Below, in pieces: positions 1-5,865 of a stretch of 8,542 nucleotides of DNA. The notes under the pieces were generated by a model. It was not told the DNA's origin. It did not search any database and was given only the letters and a program-made list of their open reading frames with translations. Each line of letters opens with the position of its first letter. Within the stretch, counting starts at the first letter, position 1. This DNA is from Chloroflexota bacterium (GTDB lineage Bacteria; Chloroflexota; Anaerolineae; Aggregatilineales; UBA2796): positions 1-8,542 of the forward strand of contig JAGHYP010000113.1 in assembly GCA_017743585.1 (NCBI GenBank), written 5' to 3'. Made by a program: the position numbers and the translations under genes.

Positions 1-1029
1 CAGCTTGATCAAGGGCAAGTGACCGAAGCGTTCTGGCAGCTGGTAGACGTCATTCGCGAGCGCCTGCACGATGCTCTGAAAGATTGCGACGTATGCATTG
101 CGCACAACATCACCTCGCTGCATAAAAACTTGGCGCTCACGCAAGCGCTCGTCTCAGCAGGTAACGGCAGTCGCTGTCGGCTGATCGCTTGGGCGCACGA
201 TCTGGCGTGGACAAACGCGTATTACTTGCCTGAGCTGCACAGCGGAGCGCCGTGGGACTTGCTGCGCCAGCCGTGGCCGAATGTGCGCTACGTCGCAGTC
301 TCCGAATCGCGCCGAGCTGAGCTGGCAGAGCTGCTCGGCATTCCGCAGGAACACATCGCTGTTGTAGTGCCGGGCGTCGATCCGTCGCGTTTTCTGGGCT
401 GGACGCCAACGATGACCATGCTGGCTGAGCGCCTGCGCTTGCTAGACGCCGACGGCATCCTGCTCTTGCCTGCGCGCATCACGCGCCGCAAGAACATCGA
501 GCTTGGCATCAAGGTGCTGCACGCCATACGCGATCTGAGCGGGCGCGACTATCGCCTCGTGGTGACTGGGCCGCCCGGCCCGCATAGTCCTGCCAATCCG
601 GGCTACCTGGGCGAGCTGCTCAAGCTGCGCCAAGAGCTGGGCGTTGAAGACGCTGTGCATTTTCTGTACGCCTGCGGCGAGGGCGAACAGCAGCTGGTGC
701 CTGATGACGCTACCATGGCAAATCTATTCACGCTCGCCGATGCGCTGCTCTTCCCGAGCACGCAGGAAGGCTTTGGGATTCCGATCATCGAGGCGGGCTT
801 GGCAGGCATCCCTGTCTTCTGCGCTGACATTCCGCCGTTGCGCCGCACAGGTCAAAACGACGCCTACTATTTCGATCCTATCAAAGGCGCGCCGCGTGAC
901 ATTGCCGCTGCTATCATCTCGACACTTGACACGAACGCGCCGCATCGCTTGCGCGTGCGCGTGCGCAAGCAATATCGCTGGGATGTCCTCATCCGCACGC
1001 ACGTTGTGCCGCTCGTGGAAGGAAAGTAA
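1..1029 (+). CDS. GT-B glycosyltransferase, family 4 type (5' truncated by window edge)
   Basis: Likely transfers a sugar from an activated nucleotide-sugar donor to a cell-surface glycan, lipid or small acceptor in the cytoplasm; donor and acceptor cannot be read from the sequence. The frame is open from base 1 (reading QLDQGQ before a GTG at 19), so the true start lies outside. The GTG at 19 is not a credible start, because most of the N-terminal Rossmann domain is missing before it. Numbering from base 1: a VPGVDPSRF segment at about 123-131 marks the end of the N-terminal domain; ARITRRKNI at about 158-166 is the usual start of the donor-binding domain with its Arg/Lys pair; the EX7E motif has Glu256 and Glu264 within EGFGIPIIE. 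The C-terminal domain looks complete and ends at TAA 1027-1029. Family assignment is firm, substrate unknown. The following propeller gene is 198 bases away, so co-transcription is uncertain. Confidence 0.9.
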   Translation, partial: QLDQGQVTEAFWQLVDVIRERLHDALKDCDVCIAHNITSLHKNLALTQALVSAGNGSRCRLIAWAHDLAWTNAYYLPELHSGAPWDLLRQPWPNVRYVAVSESRRAELAELLGIPQEHIAVVVPGVDPSRFLGWTPTMTMLAERLRLLDADGILLLPARITRRKNIELGIKVLHAIRDLSGRDYRLVVTGPPGPHSPANPGYLGELLKLRQELGVEDAVHFLYACGEGEQQLVPDDATMANLFTLADALLFPSTQEGFGIPIIEAGLAGIPVFCADIPPLRRTGQNDAYYFDPIKGAPRDIAAAIISTLDTNAPHRLRVRVRKQYRWDVLIRTHVVPLVEGK

Positions 1030-1097
1030 CGCTGACGATCCCTTCTCCCCCACGAGTCGTGCCTTCACAATGCACTGCTCAGCGCAGACTCGCGCCT

Positions 1098-1107
1098 TGT
1101 GCGCACA
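1098..1107. repeat. 10-bp perfect palindrome in intergenic region
   Basis: TGTGCGCACA reads the same on both strands. It lies 68 bases past the glycosyltransferase stop and about 120 bases before the propeller start, a position that would suit a dimeric regulator operator. No regulator can be named, and a 10-bp GC-rich palindrome can occur by chance in this genome. Confidence 0.35.
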
Positions 1108-1132
1108 GTGACGGTCAGCGCGATAAGCTTGT

Positions 1133-1162
1133 CGATCCGACCTGCACAAGTAGCACGGATCG
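1133..1162 (+). repeat. Bulged inverted repeat (possible RNA stem-loop)
   Basis: CGATCCG at 1133-1139 pairs with CGGATCG at 1156-1162 (7 bp). Directly inside, TGC at 1143-1145 pairs with GCA at 1153-1155, leaving a 3-base bulge (1140-1142) and a 7-base loop (1146-1152). There is no U-run after it, so it is not an obvious intrinsic terminator. It may be leader structure for the downstream propeller gene, or degenerate repeat sequence. Confidence 0.4.
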
Positions 1163-1191
1163 GAAAGCACTGCGACCGCTGATGCTGGGCC

Positions 1192-1210
1192 TGCTCGCTT
1201 GTAGCGAGCA
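1192..1210 (+). repeat. Perfect 8-bp hairpin with 3-base loop just upstream of the propeller gene
   Basis: TGCTCGCT at 1192-1199 and AGCGAGCA at 1203-1210 form a perfect stem around the loop TGT. It is followed by only three T residues, and then after a few bases by the GGGAG Shine-Dalgarno of the next gene. It could act as a weak terminator for upstream transcription or as an RNA structure affecting ribosome access. Sequence alone does not decide between them. Confidence 0.45.
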
Positions 1211-1217
1211 TTTCAGT

Positions 1218-1222
1218 GGGAG
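1218..1222 (+). promoter_or_regulatory. Ribosome binding site fixing the propeller gene start at 1228
   Basis: GGGAG ends five bases before ATG 1228. A GTG at 1216 in the same frame would overlap this site and has no comparable Shine-Dalgarno upstream. The ATG also places a clean signal peptide at the very N-terminus, so 1228 is preferred. Confidence 0.65.
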
Positions 1223-1227
1223 TTGAG

Positions 1228-2202
1228 ATGCGTCTGCTGCTGCTCATCGGACTCAGCCTGTGCTTGATCGGCACGCCTGTCGCGGCGCAGAGCGCGCCGC
1301 CATGCCAAAATCGCTATGATCTGCCCTACTCGCCGTTCTGCCCTGAGGTGATCTTAGAAAACTTCGAGACGCACGGCGACCTCGCCGCTGTTAGCGGTCT
1401 CGCTTTTGCGCCCGACGGCGCGTTGTATTTCACCAGTCCTGCGCAGCGCGCTGTGTACCGCTTACCGCCTGATGGACGCGGCTTTTTTGGCGCGCCGCAA
1501 CTGGTGACGAGGCTGCCCGAAGCGCCTTTTGGCATCGCCTACGCTGCTGACGAAAATGCAGTGTACGTCGCCGCTGAGCAGAGTCTGTTTCGCGTCTCTA
1601 GCGACGGCGAAGCGGTGCGCATCTTTCACGACGCTCAGACGCTGTGGCACGGCGAACTGCACATCGGCGCTGATGGCAGGCTCTATACAGCGCGCAACAC
1701 AGCTGATAGCGCATCAGTGATCAGCCTTGCGCGCGATGGCAGCGACCCGCGCCTCTTGGCGGATGCTTTGCGCGAAGTGTTCGGCTTCACGTGGCACGAC
1801 CAGAGGCTTGTGATCGCAGACGCAGCCGAGAGCGCGCTCTACACAGCCCGCGAGGGCGCGCTCGTGCGTCTAGCCGCGCTGCCTGCACAGAGCACGCCGC
1901 GCGGAGTGGTGCACTATCGCGCTCGAGCTGTGCTACAATGGCACGATAGCCTGTTGGTGGCGCTCGGCGGCTCGTGGAACGCGACAACTATCAGCGGCTA
2001 TGCCATCTTCAAGCTCGATCCAAACCAGCCGAGCGCCCAGCGGCAGGTCATCCCTGACTATTTCGGTTGGGACGCAGATGCCCTAGCGCGGCGCCGAGTC
2101 TCATTTCATCCGTTTCAGCTGATGAGCATCGCCATCAGCGCTGAAGGCTGGCTGTACACAGCGATTGCCGAGGGGCGTATCTACCGGTTTCGCCCGCGTT
2201 GA
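1228..2202 (+). CDS. Secreted beta-propeller protein (SMP-30/NHL/PQQ-sugar-dehydrogenase-like fold)
   Basis: Predicted 324-residue exported protein. Residues 1-20 form a signal peptide (Met-Arg, a leucine-rich core, then VAA before Gln21); there is no lipobox with a small residue before a cysteine. The mature part carries about six propeller-type strand repeats of the form 'hydrophobic-x-PDG-x-hydrophobic-Y': about 55-82 (FAPDGALYFT), 100-128, 141-171 (IGADGRLYTA), 185-210, 223-265 and 296-322 (SAEGWLYTA). Cys26 and Cys38 may form a disulfide. This fold is shared by SMP-30 lactonases, NHL proteins and soluble quinoprotein sugar dehydrogenases; I do not recognise a convincing catalytic or PQQ-binding set, so the enzymatic role is unassigned. 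It lies 198 bases after the glycosyltransferase and ends 70 bases before carB. Stop TGA 2200-2202. The fold call is fairly safe, the function is not. Confidence 0.8.
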   Translation: MRLLLLIGLSLCLIGTPVAAQSAPPCQNRYDLPYSPFCPEVILENFETHGDLAAVSGLAFAPDGALYFTSPAQRAVYRLPPDGRGFFGAPQLVTRLPEAPFGIAYAADENAVYVAAEQSLFRVSSDGEAVRIFHDAQTLWHGELHIGADGRLYTARNTADSASVISLARDGSDPRLLADALREVFGFTWHDQRLVIADAAESALYTAREGALVRLAALPAQSTPRGVVHYRARAVLQWHDSLLVALGGSWNATTISGYAIFKLDPNQPSAQRQVIPDYFGWDADALARRRVSFHPFQLMSIAISAEGWLYTAIAEGRIYRFRPR

Positions 2203-2211
2203 GCGCCACGC

Positions 2212-2217
2212 TATAAT
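2212..2217 (+). promoter_or_regulatory. Putative -10 box (TATAAT) of the carB promoter
   Basis: A perfect TATAAT lies ten bases after the propeller stop and 55 bases before the carB ATG. It predicts a transcription start near 2224 and a leader of about 50 bases. The -35 region at the expected spacing (about 2189-2194, TTCGCC) is weak and there is no TG extension, so this rests on the -10 match and its intergenic position. Confidence 0.45.
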
Positions 2218-2236
2218 CGCGCCTTGTGAAAATACT

Positions 2237-2259
2237 CGCAAGACCTTGCGTCAAGACCT
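2237..2259 (+). repeat. Short hairpin and direct repeat in the carB leader
   Basis: CGCAA (2237-2241) and TTGCG (2246-2250) form a 5-bp hairpin with a 4-base loop. The octamer CAAGACCT occurs twice, at 2239-2246 and 2252-2259, with a 13-base period. Both lie between the putative -10 box and the start codon. This could be a regulatory leader element or chance; no known pyrimidine- or arginine-responsive motif is recognised. Confidence 0.3.
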
Positions 2260-2272
2260 CACATCAAGAGAC

Positions 2273-5200
2273 ATGCCCAAGCGAACCGATCTGCACACGA
2301 TCTTGATCATCGGCAGCGGCCCGATTGTGATCGGACAGGGCTGCGAATTCGATTACAGCGGCGCGCAAGCCTGCAAAGCCTTGCGGCGCGAAGGCTACCG
2401 CATCGTCCTGATCAACAGCAATCCAGCTACCATCATGACCGATCCTGAGTTTGCCGACGCGACCTACATCGAGCCGCTCACGCCTGAAGTAGTGCGCATG
2501 GTCATCGAGCAAGAGCGACCGGACGCGCTTTTGTCGACGATGGGCGGACAGACGGCGCTCAATTTGGCTATGGCGCTGCATCAAGATGGCACGCTTGCTA
2601 AATACGGCGTCGAGCTGATCGGCGCGACTGCCGAGGCGATCCAGCTGGCTGAGGATCGGCAACGCTTCCGCGACGCGATGCTGGAGATCGGAATGAAAAT
2701 GCCCGCCAGTCAGGCTGTGACCAGCGTCGAGCAGGCGCTGCAAGTCGCCGAGCAGATCGGCTACCCGGTCCTTGTGCGCGCGTCGTTCACTTTGGGCGGT
2801 ACGGGCGGCGGAATCGCGCGCAACGCCGATGAGCTGCGCGCACTGGCTGCGCACGGCCTGAACGAATCGCCGATCCATCAAGTTTTGATCGATCAATCCG
2901 TGCTGGGCTGGAAAGAATACGAGCTTGAGATCATGCGCGATAAGCGCGATAACTTCGTGGTCGTGTGCGGCATTGAGAACCTCGACCCAATGGGCGTCCA
3001 CACTGGCGATTCGATCACGGTCGCGCCGATTCAAACGCTGACCGACCGCGAGCTGCAGCGCCTGCGCGACATGGCGAAGCTGATCGTGCGGCGCGTCGGC
3101 TTGGAGACAGGCGGCGCGAATATCCAGTTCGCCGTCAATCCAACTAACGGCGATGTGGTGGTCATTGAGATGAATCCGCGCGTGTCGCGCTCATCGGCGC
3201 TGGCGAGCAAGGCGACCGGCTTCCCAATCGCAAAGATCGCAGCGCTGGTCGCGGTCGGCTACACGCTGGACGAGATTCAGAACGACATCACGCGCAAGAC
3301 CAAAGCCAGCTTCGAGCCGTCGCTCGATTACGTCGTGGTCAAGATTCCGCGCTGGAACTTTGAGAAGTTCCGCGGCACCGATCCAACGCTCGGTCCGCAG
3401 ATGAAGGCGATTGGCGAAGTCATGGCGATCGGGCGCACTTTTCCAGAGGCGCTGCAAAAAGCGATTGCCAGTCTCGATATCGGTCTATTCGGCTTTGGCG
3501 ATCAGATGGACGATCCGCGATACGCCGTGCCTGTTGAGCAGATCGCCACGCCGACCGCGCAGCGCTTGTACCAGGTGGCGGCGCTGCTGCGACGCGGCGT
3601 CTCGGAGGCGGAGATCTGCCGCCTGACAGGCTACGATGCTTGGTTCGTGCGGCAATTGAGCATTTTGGCGCAGCAGGCGAACGCGATCCGTGCCCAGTAC
3701 GAGCGCGGCGAGCGCCATTGGCGGCAGTGGAAACAGCTCGGCTTCACGGATCGGATGCTGGCATCGCTCATTGGCAGCACAGAGGCGGCTGTGCGCGCCG
3801 AGCGCAAGGCGGCAGGCGTTGTCGCGCATTTCTACCGCGTGGATACCTGCGCTGCTGAGTTTGAAGCCCACACGCCCTATCTGTACAGCACCTATGAGCG
3901 CGATTGCGAGGCGATGCCGACCAACCGTCAGAAGATCGCGATCCTAGGCGGCGGCCCGAATCGAATCGGTCAGGGCATTGAGTTCGATTACTGCTGTGTC
4001 CATGCTTGCTACGCGCTCAGCGCCATGGGCTACGAGACGATCATGATCAACAACAACCCTGAGACGGTCAGCACGGATTACGACACAGCGGATCGGCTCT
4101 ATTTTGAGCCGCTGACCGTCGAGCATGTCTTGAATGTGATTGAGACCGAACGTCCAAAAGGTATCCTCGTCCAGTTCGGCGGGCAGACGCCGCTAAACAT
4201 CGCGCGGCAATTAGCAGATGCCGGCGTGCCAATTCTCGGGACGCCGATTGAGGCGATTGAGACAGCAGAAGATCGCGAGCGCTTCAATCAATTCATGCGC
4301 CAGCTGGGTATTCCGCAGCCCGAAGGCCGAATCGCGCGCTCGCCAGAGGCGCTCTTCAGCGCGGCGGAGCAGATCGGCTACCCTGTCCTCGTGCGCCCGA
4401 GCTATGTGCTGGGCGGGCGCGGCATGGCGATCTGTTTCAATCGCGAGCAGCTGGCAGCAGTGCTGGAGACGGGCGACATCGCATGGGATGGTCAGGCGGT
4501 GCTGATCGATCAGTTCCTCGAAGACGCCTTCGAGGTGGACGTGGACGCGCTGTGCGACGGCGAGCGGGTCACCGTTGGCGGCATCATGCAGCACATCGAA
4601 GAGGCGGGCATTCACAGCGGCGATTCGGCTTGTGTGCTGCCGCCGTATAAGATCAGCTATTACTATCTCGATCAGATCAGAGAATATACCGAGCGAATCG
4701 GCTTGGCGCTCGGCGTGCGCGGCTTGTTCAACATTCAATTCGCCATCAAAAACGACGTGGTTTATGTGCTTGAGGTGAACCCGCGCGCGAGCCGCACCAC
4801 GCCGTTCGTCAGCAAGGCGACAGGCGTGCCGCTGGCGCGCTACGCCGCTGAGATCGCGGTCGGGCGCACCTTGCGCGAGATCGGCTTCACGCGCGAGCCG
4901 CGCGTGGACGGCTTCTTCGTCAAAGAAGCGGTCTTGCCGTTTCGCAAGCTGCTCGATAGCGAGGCGCGGCTTGGGCCTGAGATGCGCAGCACAGGCGAGG
5001 TGATGGGGCACGCCTCTTCGTTCGGGCACGCCTTCGCCAAATCGCAGAGCGCAGCGGATATGGCGTTGCCGCTCAGCGGCAGTGTACTGATCACGGTCAA
5101 CGACTTCGACAAGAGCGCGGCGGCGAAAATTGCGCGCGACCTGCACAACATGGGCTTCAAATTGATTGCTACAGAGGGCACAGCGCGCTTCCTGCACAAT

Positions 5201-5482
5201 GTCGGCTTGCCTGTCACGCCGATCGCCAAAGTGAGCGAGGGCAGCACGGCCATCTTGGACGCGCTGCGCGACGGCGCCATTCAGCTGGTCATCAATACAT
5301 CGCTAGGCAGTCAGTCGCACGATGATGGTCGTTTCATCCGCAACGCGGCGGCGAAGTATCGCGTCCCGATCGTGACCACGCTCTCAGCCGCACAGGCAGC
5401 TGTGCAAGGCATTCAGGCATTGCGCAAGGAGCCGCTGCGGGTGCGCAGCTTACAGGAACATTATCGCCTCAGCCGAAACTAA
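2273..5482 (+). CDS. carB: Carbamoyl-phosphate synthase large subunit
   Basis: Builds carbamoyl phosphate from bicarbonate, ammonia (normally from glutamine via CarA) and two ATP, feeding pyrimidine and arginine synthesis in the cytoplasm. At 1069 residues it matches the roughly 1070 usual for bacterial CarB. Order: carboxyphosphate ATP-grasp half (about 1-400: GSGPIVIGQG at 14-23, Arg129, Arg169, HTGDS at 243-247, EMNPRVSR at 299-306), oligomerisation region (about 400-550), carbamoyl-phosphate half (about 551-935: GGGPNRIGQG at 559-568, GGRGM at 714-718, HSGDS at 781-785, EVNPRASR at 834-841), and MGS-like allosteric domain (about 936-1069: ATEGTARF at 966-973, INTS at 1007-1010). All key motifs are intact. 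The frame stays open back to 2165, but ATG 2273 gives the family-standard MPKRTDL start; the extra 36 codons would overlap the propeller gene. A weak AAGAG precedes the ATG closely. No carA is visible. TAA 5480-5482 overlaps the stop of the convergent gene. Confidence 0.98.
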   Translation: MPKRTDLHTILIIGSGPIVIGQGCEFDYSGAQACKALRREGYRIVLINSNPATIMTDPEFADATYIEPLTPEVVRMVIEQERPDALLSTMGGQTALNLAMALHQDGTLAKYGVELIGATAEAIQLAEDRQRFRDAMLEIGMKMPASQAVTSVEQALQVAEQIGYPVLVRASFTLGGTGGGIARNADELRALAAHGLNESPIHQVLIDQSVLGWKEYELEIMRDKRDNFVVVCGIENLDPMGVHTGDSITVAPIQTLTDRELQRLRDMAKLIVRRVGLETGGANIQFAVNPTNGDVVVIEMNPRVSRSSALASKATGFPIAKIAALVAVGYTLDEIQNDITRKTKASFEPSLDYVVVKIPRWNFEKFRGTDPTLGPQMKAIGEVMAIGRTFPEALQKAIASLDIGLFGFGDQMDDPRYAVPVEQIATPTAQRLYQVAALLRRGVSEAEICRLTGYDAWFVRQLSILAQQANAIRAQYERGERHWRQWKQLGFTDRMLASLIGSTEAAVRAERKAAGVVAHFYRVDTCAAEFEAHTPYLYSTYERDCEAMPTNRQKIAILGGGPNRIGQGIEFDYCCVHACYALSAMGYETIMINNNPETVSTDYDTADRLYFEPLTVEHVLNVIETERPKGILVQFGGQTPLNIARQLADAGVPILGTPIEAIETAEDRERFNQFMRQLGIPQPEGRIARSPEALFSAAEQIGYPVLVRPSYVLGGRGMAICFNREQLAAVLETGDIAWDGQAVLIDQFLEDAFEVDVDALCDGERVTVGGIMQHIEEAGIHSGDSACVLPPYKISYYYLDQIREYTERIGLALGVRGLFNIQFAIKNDVVYVLEVNPRASRTTPFVSKATGVPLARYAAEIAVGRTLREIGFTREPRVDGFFVKEAVLPFRKLLDSEARLGPEMRSTGEVMGHASSFGHAFAKSQSAADMALPLSGSVLITVNDFDKSAAAKIARDLHNMGFKLIATEGTARFLHNVGLPVTPIAKVSEGSTAILDALRDGAIQLVINTSLGSQSHDDGRFIRNAAAKYRVPIVTTLSAAQAAVQGIQALRKEPLRVRSLQEHYRLSRN

Positions 5483-5805
5483 CGATGTGCAGCTTGATCA
5501 GCCTCATAGGCGGCTTGATCGACTAGCGTGCCGCCGCGCACCTCAATGTTGACCGGGTTGCGATGCTTGTCGTAGGTCACCTCTAGCTCAACGCGCTCAA
5601 AGCTGCGCGCGCCGACGGCAACCTTGCGCACGAAGTATCCGCTCTCATCGTCGGTTAGCGAGAGATCGTTGTGCGGATTGATGCGAACGCGGATGACCTC
5701 GCCGCTGCGGCGCGCCTTGACGTAGTAATACATGCCGATATCGCCCTGCGCAGCGCGAGCGGGCGTGCCGCTGAGCAGTCGAGCGAGCTCGCGGAAGAAT
5801 TTCAT
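5479..5805 (-). CDS. Small conserved-looking hypothetical protein, 108 residues
   Basis: Function unknown. The protein is soluble-looking, lacks a signal peptide or membrane segment, and contains no cysteine. The N-terminus (MKFFRELARLL) is a short amphipathic helix; the middle (about 26-90) alternates charged and hydrophobic residues as in a small beta-sheet domain (YYYVKARRSGEVIRVRI, then NDLSL, GYFVRK, FERVELEVTYD, IEVRGG); the tail repeats DQAA with a 7-residue period (21-base direct repeat GCTTGATC at 5492-5499 and 5513-5520 on the + strand). From memory, Chloroflexota carry small proteins of this pattern, some with a CxxCGE turn where this one has ARRSGE; I cannot verify that. The ATG at 5805 has GGAG (complement of 5813-5816) seven bases upstream. 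It lies 60 bases downstream of the SPFH gene on the same strand, likely in one transcript. Its TAG overlaps the carB TAA. Confidence 0.8.
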   Translation of the reverse strand: MKFFRELARLLSGTPARAAQGDIGMYYYVKARRSGEVIRVRINPHNDLSLTDDESGYFVRKVAVGARSFERVELEVTYDKHRNPVNIEVRGGTLVDQAAYEADQAAHR

Positions 5806-5812
5806 CGGCAGA

Positions 5813-5816
5813 CTCC
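5813..5816 (-). promoter_or_regulatory. Ribosome binding site of the 108-residue protein
   Basis: The complement of 5813-5816 reads GGAG, seven bases before the ATG whose first base is 5805. This supports the small reading frame as a real gene and fixes its start. Confidence 0.6.
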
Positions 5817-5865
5817 GAGAACCTGCCCTACCGAAGGTCTGGCAGAGTAGGCTGAGGTGCGATGC

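Noticed and set aside
724..1170. 148-codon open frame on the - strand over the end of the glycosyltransferase and the intergenic region
   Set aside because: Composition is Arg/Ala-rich as expected of an antisense shadow; most of it overlaps the conserved donor-binding domain.
1228..1287. Possible lipoprotein signal (LSLC) in the propeller signal peptide
   Set aside because: The residue before the cysteine is Leu rather than Gly/Ala/Ser, and a good signal peptidase I site follows (VAA before Gln21).
1934..1939. TGCTACAAT extended -10-like sequence inside the propeller gene
   Set aside because: No matching -35, lies mid-gene, and no start of a further gene follows on that strand.
2165..2272. 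36-codon N-terminal extension of carB
   Set aside because: It would overlap the propeller gene, crosses the putative promoter, and is absent from the CarB family, whose members start at MPKRTDL.
2264..3034. 256-codon open frame on the - strand opposite the start of carB
   Set aside because: Antisense shadow of carB with no family resemblance and no convincing ribosome binding site.
4211..5197. 328-codon open frame on the - strand opposite carB
   Set aside because: It lies wholly inside the strongly conserved carB coding region, has no recognisable domain, and is explained by codon bias in a GC-rich gene leaving the opposite strand open.
5490..5500. CAGCTTGATCA repeated at the window start (1-11) and after carB (5490-5500)
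   Set aside because: Only 11 bases, both within coding sequence in unrelated genes; most likely coincidence rather than an attachment site.
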